Shown piece after piece: positions 43,000 to 55,245 of a stretch of 64,000 bases of DNA (the stretch's first letter is position 1; every line of letters begins with the position of its first letter). This stretch comes from Galaxea fascicularis. Taxonomy: Eukaryota; Cnidaria; Anthozoa; Scleractinia; Euphylliidae. The notes beneath the pieces were generated by a model that saw only the letters and a program-made list of their open reading frames with translations, ran no database searches and had not been told where the DNA came from. A program made the translations under genes and the position numbers. Location: contig OX419335.1 in the NCBI GenBank assembly GCA_948470475.1, positions 15,307,526-15,371,525 of the forward strand, read 5' to 3'.

Positions 43000-44430
43000 T
43001 AAAAAAAATGTTGACGCTGACTTTTCGGCACAGCAAACTTTGGGTTTACGACGTCCTGTGTGGCCGCAATAAAGCTAAAACCTTCGCTGGTTTTTCGCAT
43101 TTTCGTAAAATACGGTAGGCAGATTCCGTCAGAAAATGAACCGTTTTTTTTTCCGCGACGATTGCCGTTTTTTGCAGTGCGTGTGCCAAAGGTGTTCCTT
43201 CGTGTCCTTTCTTGTTCGATGGAATAAACAAATTCTCTGTGGCAATGGATGTCTATGAATCTCCGTGGCGTACTTTCAATAAAACTTTGCAGCATCTGCA
43301 GTAATCGTTAGGACTTTTCACCCCAAACATATCACAATTTATTGATCACCGGAAATAAATTTTAGTTAATCAACAACTCTTGTTTGAGCTTTGTACTCTG
43401 TCCAGTGATTTTCACATGTATTCTTGCGTGACCCAAAACCCCTATGAACTTTTCATTCTTTAATTAACCAATCACATTTAACTCTGTCAGGCCCCTAAGC
43501 TCGCATTTCATGTGCTACGTGCAGTCTGTTTCTTCACGAGCAAACGACAAGATCTCGCAAATTTCCTAACAAATTCCCTCCCATCCCACCCATTATGTTT
43601 TTCCCTTCGCTTGCTCCTATCACTGGACATAGGACCCCTCAAGCCATACCATTCTAATTTACGTATATAAACATCTATTTTGCATTAGTACAAGGCAATA
43701 ATTTTGTTGTGTAATTAAACCCGACTAATATGTTTGGACATGTAAATAAGTATTGATTATCAAGCATAATGTACATAGTCATTCAACCTGATGTAATACT
43801 AAGTAATCTAGTGCAGTGTATTTTAGTTTGGTTGTCTCTTTCTTGTACTTTGAATATGAAGACTATTATATTTTTCAATAAACTTGGGAATGGGGATAAA
43901 GTGCTCCTATCGTCACACTTTTGCCCCCATAGACTCGGCATTTTGTACTCCTGGGATATACATCTAGTTTTCAAGGGGCCCTAGGGAGGCCCGCAATAAT
44001 TATTGGTCACAGCCGACCCAGAGTGGAGGCCCAACTCCCTCCACTCCATATCGACCTGTGCACCTCTTATCTAGGTTAGTGGAGGCCCAACTCCCTCCAA
44101 TCGGAGAGGAGGACAAATTACTTCCTCCTCTCTACCCAGGAATGGTCACCATCGGCCCTGGGAGGAAGCTTGTCTCCTCCATACCTTTGTGTGCACCACC
44201 CTGGGGGTAGGTTTTTTTCTCAAAAATCCAGGAGTACATGGGGCTATTGACTTTAAAAGTTTCTCTGGAGTACTTTGTCTCCCACTTCCCCATTTTCAGC
44301 CACACAAAGTTGTTTGTTATTGTTCCTGTTTTATGTACTAAGGTTGGGGCTGACCCCAAACACAGCCATACCAGGCTATTGTTGTTGTTCCCGTTTATTG
44401 AAATAATTCCGATCATACCTCAACATGAGG
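43000..44430. other. No gene supported; contains a 22-bp direct repeat
   Basis: Open frames such as 42993-43295 on the minus strand match nothing I know. The sequence starting AGTGGAGGCCCAACTCCCTC occurs twice as exact 22-bp copies at 44022-44043 and 44078-44099. The words near 43976-43995 resemble the right flank of the gypsy element at 62116. Confidence 0.4.
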
Positions 44431-44439
44431 AAGTTGATT

Positions 44440-44715
44440 AATTCTTTTTTGAATATGTTGTATATGTTGTGCCGCGTAGCACTATAAACACATACAAGTG
44501 GTGGAACAGAGAATTAACTCTGAAGTGTGAATTAAAGTGCTAAGAGAAACCCATGAAAAACCCAATGGGCGTTAGCCCTAGTAAAGGGTATTAGGGAACC
44601 ACACGAGGCAAAGAAAAAATTCTTATGACCTCGGTGGGAATCGAACCCACGACCTCCGGATTAGATCTACCGTTGCTCTGCCGACTAAGCTACGAGGTCG
44701 GACAGAGAAAGTCGG
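44440..44715 (-). mobile_element. SINE C: tRNA-like head with long body
   Basis: 44627-44699 forms a perfect 7-bp acceptor stem (GACCTCG with CGAGGTC), a D arm (GCTTAGTCGGCAGAGC) and a T arm (GTGGGTTCGATTCCCAC). The anticodon arm pairs only three bases (CGG with CCG) and has no U33 in a 7-base loop, so a working tRNA is unlikely. The body runs to about 44440 on the minus strand, past AAGAATTTTTTCTTTGCCTC. Confidence 0.65.
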
Positions 44716-47051
44716 GGACGATAGGGGTGGTGGCGGAACGAAGGAAGCAAACCCGGAAAAGTTTAAATCGTTAAAATGGCTTTAGAACGACTTAAGAACG
44801 ACTCAGCTGCCACAAAGACTTCAAAATAACACAAGCGCAGACTAAGATAAGCTTCTTTTATTTAAATCCTTTCCTACAAGTTGAATTTAAAGCGATTTTC
44901 GAACCATTTTCATACATTCTCTTAAATGGCTCAAAACGTAACGCAATACTGTCACGTATGTAAATCACACACAACGTCTGGAGGGCCTCTGGGGGGGCCT
45001 GTGATTTCACGTCCTTGTTTTAAAGAGGACGGCGAAGAAATGTACCAAATGTAAAACGCACGTGCGGAGTGATTGTTTGTGGCGTTCTCGTTGCCGTCGT
45101 CGTCGCTTTAGTTTCCTATTTATATGTGCAGTACGAATCAGGTGAAAATTGCACGCCTGTGGAAAACATCACGTAACGGAACAAAGAAGATCGTAAAGTG
45201 TAAGGTAAGGTGCAAAGGAACAAGCAAAAATAATAAACAAAAAACAACGCGCAAAATCAAAGTGTAAATTGTGTCTTTTGTTCACGTTGTCTGGGTGAAG
45301 TTTCACTTCAAACTTTCACAACATCCTTTGTTTTCGCCGGTGCAAATATGACTGTCATTAAAAATGGACTTAAAGCCAGTCAGCATTTTCAGAGAAGTAA
45401 GTAATGGTTTGCCTGAGAACTGTAGCACTGAAAGGCAAATTATGAAGAGGTGATAATAGTTGTCCTGTTTAAACCAACTACTTTTTAAGGAAGTACATAT
45501 TTTCTATTCTCATTTACTAACGACACTAACGGATTCTCTTTTTGAGGTTGCTCTTCGGCTTTCAAATACAAAGTAAGTTCTATGTGGGGAATATGGCAAA
45601 TTTTAAGCTTTTCTTTTCTATTGCCTATAACGCCTGTGATTGGTTGAAAACTTTAAACTCAAAACAAACACTTTTTTAGAAACGAGTTGTCATACATTAT
45701 TCTTTTAAAACCTGTTCTTCATAGGTTGACACAGTACTAAAGGCTCGAATTCTGATGTCAGGAAAGCAAGATGTCGCAGAACAATAGAAAGTGCGACCGT
45801 TCTTACAAGGATCATTAACATGATTACTTAAAATTGCAGAAATGTACCACTAAAATACAGTACAACAAGCTGAAAGTACATGAAAAACACCAAAAGTTCT
45901 TCTTAAATGATGGCCATCAGATGACTGATATTTGTCGGTTGCCTGTTGGTACACCAAGGAACCCAGTGAGTTCGCCCCACAAAAAATCTAGTTGAAGTCT
46001 CATAGCTCGCAGTAACGCTATAATATGATGTACTGATGCACGTAAAATTTGTTTTACAAAGGAGTCGCACAAAAATACATAAAAAGGACAAGCTCTAAAA
46101 CAAACAGGTTTCCAACACGTTTTGAGGCTATAACTGACCACTTACATAATTAAAATTAATTTAACAAAAGAAAATTAGAGAGTAGAATGCTTTGTAATGC
46201 ATGTTATCATTGAGGAATGTACAATATTATGATAACCAAGAATAAAAACGTTCATAAAAACCGTGAATTAAATACAATTATTGTATTATGGCTACAGTTA
46301 CAGCTTGGTAGTCACATTAATATTTATAGTGTATGTTAAACATAATTTCAGCTTTGTACAATGTACTAATAGATGCATGTCTACATTATAAAAAGGCTAT
46401 CCCTTCTGTTCAGAAATAATACTGCAAATAGTTTAGGGACCATTCTATAAAGCCACAATTACTTAAATATCACGAGTATCACAACAGCAGTAAACTCTTG
46501 AGAAAAACTTAATGTAATGGAATGTTTTTTAAAACATTTTAAAAATGTTTTAAAAAACATGTTTGATAACAAAAGTTATTCTTTCAGAGCAGTGAAATGG
46601 GGATACTGTGATTACAATTTACAACAATTGAAACATGACTTTGTTTGGTTCCCAAGAATACAAATTCCAGAAATTCTTATCACTGGAAATGACCAGCCTG
46701 TGGTGTAGCCTGACTTGTCACTCGAGACCTTGGTAAAAACCGAGATAAAATCTGTATACTGGCGGTATGTTCACTGTCTGTGACGCAGGCTAGGAATGAT
46801 AGGTTTGATAAGAATTTTTGGGAAATGTCCAGATTTTAGATGTCCTTCCCTTTAACACTTAAAGAATGTCATTTCAAAACTGAATGTTGCACTATTAATT
46901 TCCTGAACAAGGATTAAGCAACACACATCACCTCTGTTCATTATGTAGCTCACATTTCATCCCTTGTTACCAAAACTTTATAAGACCAATTTTCATTGGC
47001 TTGTTCTATTGTCCATTAAAATGTATCTAGAGTTGCTGTCTGGTAAACGAG
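44716..47051. other. No gene recognised
   Basis: AT-rich sequence downstream of the Pygopus-type gene. I see no exon with family support, only short unsupported frames (for example 45903-46141, minus). Confidence 0.45.
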
Positions 47052-47917
47052 TCAACTCTTTAACTTGACAAGAGGAATACTTTTTGTTGCGATACAGTTG
47101 TCACAAACCCACTCAGCATTTTCCTCAGCAGTAAGCAGATCATAAGCAAGTTCTGTCAGGCCTGTACACACACGGTGATACCACTGAGAACAACCTGTCT
47201 CACAGAATATTGCATCGTCATTGTCATTTACTTCCCTTTTGCAGATGCCACAGGGATATACAGGGTCAGTTTGAAAATCTATAGATCTGTTCATTTCAGC
47301 AGTTCCCTAAGAAAAACATTATCTCAAATCAATGATCACAACTAACTTGTTACAGTGTAATGCATGTCCTTGGGTTGCATATTTTTTTTGTGCCACTGAT
47401 ATGTTCATATGTGCATGCAATGTACATGGTTGTCACTAGTATTATAAATAGATGGATTAATGAGTTCAAGTAGGTGGCTACAGATTATAATGAGCACAAG
47501 GCTCACAAAGGCAATTTTCTGCATTCTTGGGCAAAAGTAACCAGTGCAAAGTGGTCTGACAGATGGTGGAAATCAGTTGGCTACCAGCTCCTAATGACAA
47601 CCCTGAATGTAGTTGATATATTTTCTCACACAAATAGTATTTTTTATATTTTAGTCACTGATTGGTACACTGTTGGTCTCACTGTAAACTAACAATACAA
47701 ACATTACCTCAATGGGTAGTGAATGTGTAGTTGGCTCAGCTGTAGTAAATGGTGGAACTCCAAAGTGTTGAGGTGGCACAGATACAGGACTGGCAAGGTC
47801 TGATGAGCCAGAACTCTCTTTCCTCTGTTTCTTCTGTGGACTTTCTGGGTTTGACCCACTGCTTTCTCCTTCAGCTTCTATTTCATCTGGATTAGCACCA
47901 TCTACAGTTGTACCCAT
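47052..47917 (-). CDS. pygo: Pygopus-type PHD-finger protein (two C-terminal exons)
   Basis: Exons 47917-47708 and 47306-47052, joined in phase 0. The last exon encodes the PHD finger: YPCGICKREVNDNDDAIFCE, CSQWYHRVCTGLTELAYDLL, then WVCDNCIATKSI, with Cys4-His-Cys3 ligands in order and the Pygopus-specific EVNDNDDA and GLTE...AYDLLT words. The preceding exon has a basic nuclear-localisation-like SPQKKQRKESSG in an acidic/Ser-rich context. Pygopus reads H3K4 methylation and joins BCL9 to beta-catenin in Wnt transcription. The start at ATG 47917 is uncertain: an alternative AG acceptor at 47903-47902 would make this exon internal, and I see no typical NPF motif of the N-terminal domain, so upstream exons may exist. 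Confidence 0.75.
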
Positions 47918-47920
47918 CAA

Positions 47921-49127
47921 ATGAATATCAATGAGTGTCTTAATGAAAATAGATCAAGAAGTTAGTTAGTACACACCACTACAACACTAGATTCTCTTCG
48001 GCTGGGACCATTTGTATTGAATATGTGAGAACGCACTGTATGATTAAGTCGTTTTCATGCATAATTTTATTGCTAAAATATGGAACTGTATTCCCCATAG
48101 TATTTGTTCATAATCATAATATAAATTCAAAGCAGTGGTCCATCGTTTACTTCTTGACATTTTGTTATGGGAGAATGACTATGTTGACACACTTTCAATA
48201 ATCTCAGTTTTAAGCAATAGCCATTAATTAATAACACTTTTCCAATGGTCTGCAATTAATTGCTACATGTACTTCTATGTCTAATTTTCCTACTCATCAT
48301 TTGAACTTCTCTTTTTGTCTGACCCACCTTGATTAGTTTTTTTGCAGCTATATTGCAGGTCGCACTTTCTGTAACTTATTTTATTGCAATAAATGTTGTT
48401 GTTGTTGTTTCATTATTATTACTATTCCACATATTTACAGCAACTATATGTATACACTCAGATTTGATGATTGTATGCTTCTATACATAATAGCCTACAT
48501 TTGACATGAACATATGCTCAAATATTTGTCTGTGGACATTATCTGTTCCAAAAAGCAAACAGTATTTCGAGAGCAAAGCTCAAGGAAAACTGTGAGCTTC
48601 AAACCCTACAAATTGTTAACATCACTGCCTCATTCTGAAGTTCAATCCAATTTTTCTTTATCATGTCTACCTTAACATTTATGGTTTTCAGTTCCCTTAT
48701 GTACTATGTATTAGTTGCATCATTGCCTTTGTCCTGTGCAGCCTAAGTCTGCTATCTCTAAACTTAAATTTGACATTGACTGCTGTACCTTCTGTGACTG
48801 GTTTTATCAGGTTTTTACTCTGTTTTATAATGTATTATATTATGTTATATATAAGTTATGTATCCTTGGGGATATTAGCATGTTTCAGTGTTATCTTGTA
48901 TTGTATTGTAGCCTGGCTTGTGCATGGCCACCAACTTAAGTGTTTGAACCTACTGAGAGGTGATCATGAAAAAAATTGTTTTGGCAAGGGTTTCAATTTA
49001 ACTAGCCTATCACTGCTGCCTTCTTTATCAAGATTTTAACTCAAGTAATTAAAAAAAAATGCCAGGTTGCTGCCTACTTTTGTTAGCTGAGATGCCTATT
49101 ACCAAAATTATTGAATGCCCTGGTTTT
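47921..49127. other. Intergenic region between pygo-type gene and FOCAD
   Basis: No exon supported. At about 48310-48440 a segment ending in (TTG)n resembles a LINE 3' tail. The region is otherwise AT-rich. It should include at least one of the divergent promoters. Confidence 0.4.
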
Positions 49128-49135
49128 GAAAAAGC

Positions 49136-49269
49136 GGAGCAACTTCAGAATACCCGGCCACTTCTGTCCACCATTGTCTTCTTGTAGCGGCATCGTTTGA
49201 AGAACGAGACAGATAACAATAGACACTATTCACATGCAAATAAGTGGCCGGGTATTCTGAAGTTTAGCT
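49136..49269. mobile_element. 134-bp hAT-like MITE, TSD GAAAAAGC
   Basis: Left end GGAGCAACTTCAGAATACCC; reverse complement of the right end AGCTAAACTTCAGAATACCC, both continuing GGCCACTT. Direct 8-bp GAAAAAGC at 49128-49135 and 49270-49277. It lies about 700 bp upstream of the FOCAD start codon. Confidence 0.8.
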
Positions 49270-49966
49270 GAAAAAGCAATACCTAAATGGCAACTGCTGA
49301 CTGAAGAAAATGTTGTTGTTGTCATGTTTATTCACCACCCCACCCCCTAACATTGAAGAATAGACGTAAAACAGAACTGAAAATGCTTGTGTACATTTTG
49401 TTTTCTTTCCACTAACCTATTTAAAAATTTAATTTTTTTTAACGGCTTACTATAAAGGCTACCGAAATGTCTGTGTGTGCATATAGTGCTCAAAGTCGCA
49501 TTATTATTGTCCTAAGTATTATTTAAAAACTGTTCCTTTAAGTAGTTTTTATTCACAAGGTGATAAAGATAATATGAATGCGATAAGAGGACAACAACAG
49601 TAGCAGTGAGTGATGCTATCTATGTTTAAGCTTAAGCTTAATTAAGTCTTACTTATTTGTTTTTAAATTTAACGACTTTAAAATAAAATTAACCTTGAAA
49701 CTTCTACGAGCTATTCTTGAAAATATAAACAGAGTAAAAATTCGACCTTTTTTTATTGGAAATAATACCCCTAACCTCTAAATCTTGCAGGAACTTTTCT
49801 TTGCCTGGGCATCCCTGGGCATTCCTTTTCTGTAAAATGACGCTTTCAACTCCGATCAAATATGGCGGATTTTGTGGACGAGATTCTGAGTTTCCCTATT
49901 TGAACTCAATTAGACTAACTTGTTTACCACTGGCTTAAACGCGCAGGCTCAGGTACACTTCCCAAG

Positions 49967-52900
49967 ATGGCGGACGATCTGCGTAAAAAGTTATCTTTTC
50001 CAAACTCATGGCATCAGGAACAGGTATTGATTCTTATTTATTATATCGATAAGTAAAACTTTTCCAGCTAAATATATATTTTATTTGAATTTTGCTAATT
50101 TCAGCGCGCATTTGAAGAAGTTTTACATCATGTGCTACTTTTGTTAGGCCATTTTCTTGCACTTACATGGTCATTAATAACAGAACATAGCATCACGTGC
50201 CTCTTTTATTCTTATGATAACCACTAATATACACAATTGCATATCGGTTGGGTCGTCGCCCAGGTGAACAAGGGCCCCAGGGCAGCCTTTGGGCGGTACA
50301 TCCATTGGTTGTTCTGTAGTGCAAAATGTGCCCGCGTGTCCTTCTTTTTCCGTCTACAGGTGTAACAGACGACGCTGTGCCACTTGCGCAGCGATTCAAC
50401 CCTTATGTTTTTTCCAGAGCTCCTTAACCAACCATCGCTATACAGTTATTAGCGCCTGCGACCTCTCTTGCTCCACAACTAATGTTATATATCTTATAAG
50501 TTGTGCTAAATGCGATCAGCAGTACATGTATGTTGGAGAAACAGAAAGAAAGGTCAGCAAGCGACTATCTGGTCATCGCTCTTCTATCAAGAAGCACGCA
50601 GACACTTTCATGGCGAGACATTTCAATTTACCCGGACATATCATATATGCATATCACACAGAGCTCTGGAGAGACCGAGCAGGATGTTACCATTAGACGC
50701 TTAGATTGCGAATGGTTTTGGATGTTAGAACTTGGCACTATGTATCCTTATGGTCTTAATAATCGATTGCAACACTTTGGAAATGTTTCACATTCTTGTG
50801 TTCAATCCGAAACAATGTTTTCATCTTTTTAATCATCACTGGTGCCGAAAACGGAGCCATGGATGGCGGAGTAACTGCAGATGCAACTCGGAAATAACAC
50901 TGGACCAACTTCGTAGTTTGTACAATGGAGGTCAGGGTCACGATGGGTTACATCATCTGCGAACTACTCTTCATAGCGCCCAGTTACCATAATGTACATG
51001 GGCTATTTAATGAGTGTAGACATTTAGGGAATATTAACAATGAGGAACAGCGTTTCAGGAGCATAGTTTTGGATGTGTGTTGCAAGAAATTATTTTTCCC
51101 AGTACATACAGGCACCGACTCCAATGCTAAACCTAGGCGACGCTTCATCAAAGTGTTTTTCCACAACAAAGGTATAGATAAAGTTAAGCTTACTAACATT
51201 TTCCATAACAAACTAGTTAGATCTAAAGTACCAAATTATTTATTTTCAGGAAGAAGATCCACCACTGATAAGTTATAAGTACACAAATAATATTTCTAGG
51301 AGTGTGTTCAATAATAATCAAACCCTTCATAATATTAATCTAGATAATTATCGCAATGCATCTTTGTTGTGTGACTTGCAATCTTCTACCTTTCCTTATG
51401 AGCCTCACTGTCATGTCATTACCGGGGATCTACGAATCGTAAGGAACAGAAAACTTAGACGTCTACCAGAGAAAGGCCCAAAGAACAGGGAGCAGAATAA
51501 TATCGATTGGCACCTCAACAAGCAGATATTGACAAAGACTGTAGTTGATTATGCCAAGAATTGGAGTACACGAGAGGGATACCACGTGTCAACTCTGGAG
51601 GAATGGTCAGAGACAGTAAAGCTTATCATCAGCCACAGGATAAACAATTTGCAACACTGATGTTTCTGTACTTGTCATAAGATCTTAGAGAACCCACACA
51701 TCAAAACACTGTACTTGACAGACCTTCAAAGTAAATACATACTGGTCCCTGCAGATAAAGCCAGCAACAACATTATTTTTGTTTGCATGAAGTATTATTA
51801 CATACATACACTAATGGAAGAGCTTGGCTTTAATTCAGGTATGAATAGTAATTCTACATAAATTATGCAAATCAGGATCATACAGTGGATGAAAATAGTA
51901 ATACAGACCCACACTACAACATTGGATGACACAATTAACATCAAGCTACAACAGAAGGAGAAGAGTTTGCCACAGATATATTGGATTCCTAAACTTCACA
52001 AGACACCATACAAGGCAAGAGTTATTGCTGGTTCAAGTTCATGCACTACAGCTAGGCTCTCCAAATTAATCACTGAGTGTCTCAAACTTGTTCGCAGCCA
52101 CTGCACTGCTTCAGGAAAGGACAGGTGTCAGTTGCATGTGGATCATCAATAATTCATTGGACATTGTCTGTGTACTGGAGGAAAAACAGCCTTCCCTAAG
52201 TCATGTGAGTACTTGGGACTTTTCTACTCTTTATACTAGCCTTCCACACGCCCAGCTTAAAAAGCAGTTCCATGATCTTTTGGAAAGAGCTTTGAATACT
52301 AGAGTGTAAGCTTCATTGCTACCAATAATTTTCGCACCTTCTGGACGAATGGCAGAATGTCAACGAGGTACATGTTCTTCTCCTGTAGAAAACTTTGTGT
52401 CGCTGTTGACTTATCAACAACATCTACATGTACGTTCGTTTTGGAAGCTTGGTTTTCCGGCAAGTTGTTGGAGTACGATTTCATGGTCAAAACAATGAAA
52501 CAGGATATTACAAAAGCCATCCAGTTCAGCAACACCTTTCAGTGCATCAATGAATTATTCAGTATTAACAATGTGGACTTTGGAAATTACATCAACGCAA
52601 TTTACATGTACCTGTCGGAATAGAGTTTGAGTCACAAAATGCATGATTGTATAATTTATGTCTGGGGCTGTGTGGAAATCTTACCAAAACATAAGCTTTC
52701 TAGTGCCAATTGATACTGTACATGTAATCTTCAATTCTGGTAAGATTTCCACACAGCCCCATACATTAATTATGGCGAAGCTCCATGTGCCAAATGTGTG
52801 CACACAAAGTGCCATTGGTAAGAAAATATGGTAACCTATTGATTCAAGAAGTTTTGGTTATGACGTTACCGTATGTCCATACGTATGTACATTCGTCCAC

Positions 52901-55206
52901 CCCCTTGATATAAGCCAAGGTGAAAAGTGACACTTGAGATGTGAGTAACCTGCATTTTTTTTTTTCAGCAGGAAAATAAAATAAAGGCCAAAGGCAACAA
53001 TAGAAGAAACTTATAATCTTTTATCAGTATTGGTGTTGTTTATTTAAGAGCCTTTAAACATTTTATTCAAGGCAGAAACTCATACTTGAGGAAAAAAGCC
53101 AATCAAGTGCATGTGTATGTCTCAAAATCCAACAGAAAGTTGTCAGAAAGCTGTCAAGAAAATGTCATGCCTCATTGAAAAAGTTTGAGATCTTCTTCCA
53201 AGACTGCAAACAACATTCACCACCTACCTTGACTAGATCTCTTTCTTTTTTTGTTTAACTGGTGAGAATCAGTGTGTGGATGTTAAAAGCAACGAAATGG
53301 ATTGGCTTGCTTTGTTATTTTATAGTTTATGGGTCTGTGAGAGAAAAGCTTGTGTGGTTTGGCAAGGTTTCAATCAGGCACTGTGTCTTTGCATGTTGCT
53401 GTCTAACTGGATCATGTTTTGCCCCTAAAGATCCTTAATTGAAGAAGCTTTCTTGGTAGATGTAGGAAGTAACACAGAATAACAGCGAAATGCCCCTAAG
53501 GATTTGTATCTGCTTAGCAAATCCATGATTTTGTGTGAAATTATGGCTATTATGTAAGCTGTGCATTCTGAGTGATTGTTGATTGACCTAAACTGTCTGT
53601 AGGTTAGTACTCCTGTTTTGTTTTTTATCCAGTATTTATGTCATGAAAAGTGATTAACGATTTGCCTAGGTTACTACGAGTTAAATGTTTTTTACTTGTC
53701 TTATTTTTTTCAATTTCTACAAGAAACGTGGAAGAAATATTTGCATCATTCTTTGTTTCCTTGTGTTTTGTCATTTTTAAGCTCCACCTGAAATTGGGTT
53801 GGACTCAAAAATGCTTGTGTTTTTTCCATGTTATCTAAAGTATCCAATATTTCATTTTGGATTCTAAAACTCTTCATTTTTCCTGCTGTCAATCATTTTT
53901 TGGGCACAAAATTGGTTGAAGAAAAGTCAAGCGAAGTCCGGATAGTTTATATTCTGAACTCCACTTGATAAGTTTACAAGAGCCGGATTGACATGAAAAA
54001 CTTGCACAGAGAGCAACTTACAACTCCTTGCCAAATGGCATGAAGGCTGATGGTATTTCAAACCTGACTTGATTGAATGGTGGTTGTGGCTCTGCAGCAA
54101 AACAGTATAAAAACTATAATGACATTAGAGAAGTCCTCACTGGAGTCCTGGCTCAAGCCCTGGCATTGATATTAGTTTATCTGTAATGCCAATAAGGACA
54201 GTACTGTGGAGCTCCAGTTTTAGGCTTGACTAAATATATATAAAATATTATATTACATGCATTACATGTAATTTGTGACTCAAACACTATGCGTTTTTGG
54301 AACAGGGTTAGTATGATGGTGCTTAATGTTCAAAGTAATGTAATGGGGTGTGCGAAAATCTCTCCGAAATTCTTTATATACATGTAGTGTGATGAAAAAG
54401 AGTGCAAAAGAATCAAACCAAAATAAACTTAAGAATTCTTGATAATAGGAATGCTCTATTGTCCTGTGAGAGGACGAGAGTAGTCTGCATTGCGGGTCGT
54501 CACAGTGGGCCAAGATTCCAAAAACTTTCTAATGTGATAATTGCCTTTGTCAATGATTAAGAGGCAATAGAGGTGGAGTAAAGACATGTATGTAATCTGT
54601 CTTTTCCCAGCCTAAACCACAACTATCATTAGATTTACAATCTGGTGTCCTTTATAAACTCCCACTGTAAATTGTTCATTAAGTTACATCAGTGAAACAG
54701 GTAGATCTTTTGTTGTGAGGAAGAAAGAACACAAAGAAACATAAGCCAAAGGCTCCAGGATTGCTTAATATTTTTACCCAGAAATGTTTTAAAAGTTACT
54801 TTTATCTGACTTTCATTGATTAGGTGTTCTGTGCCGTGCGCATAATGTTCTTAAGCCAACTTGCCAAATGCTCTACAATACTATTACTTTGCCATTGTTT
54901 GATTACTGTTCGCCTGTCTGGGACAGCTGTGGGTCTGGGAGCAAAGCTTATCCAGATAAACTAAATAGACGTGCCACATGTATCATTGAAGGTCGGTCTA
55001 TTCCGGCTGAGATGTTAAAATCAACACTTGGCTGTCCTAGCTTACAAGCACGCAGAAATTATCTCAAATGTCTTTTAGTCCATAAATGTCTTCACAGAAT
55101 AGCATCTTCGTACTTTCTTTCTAGTTTTTAATGTCTTAATGTCTTTGTTTTTGTATTGTGTCAGGGCTCCATTTAAACTAGCCCTACTGAATTGGATGCC
55201 CCTGGG

Positions 55207-55245
<39 letters not shown>

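Larger units (their letters stand above)
50260..52625 (+). mobile_element. Penelope-like element, partial tandem arrangement, decayed
   Basis: A GIY-YIG endonuclease end (50289-50700) precedes the N-terminal and RT region (50925-52625), the reverse of the order within one Penelope-like element. This is what a 5'-truncated upstream copy joined to a second copy (the pseudo-LTR arrangement of this class) would give. It lies in FOCAD intron 1 in sense orientation. Many stops and frame changes. Confidence 0.7.

Noticed and set aside
42993..43295. 100-codon minus-strand frame
   Set aside because: No recognisable domain, unusual composition only, and no splice or poly(A) context.
44627..44699. Functional tRNA gene on the minus strand
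   Set aside because: Acceptor and T arms pair perfectly, but the anticodon stem has only three pairs and no proper 7-base loop; the downstream body fits a SINE.
45348..45400. Short plus-strand ATG segment ending at a GTAAGT donor
   Set aside because: Encodes 16 residues with no downstream exon that I can match; too little to support a gene.
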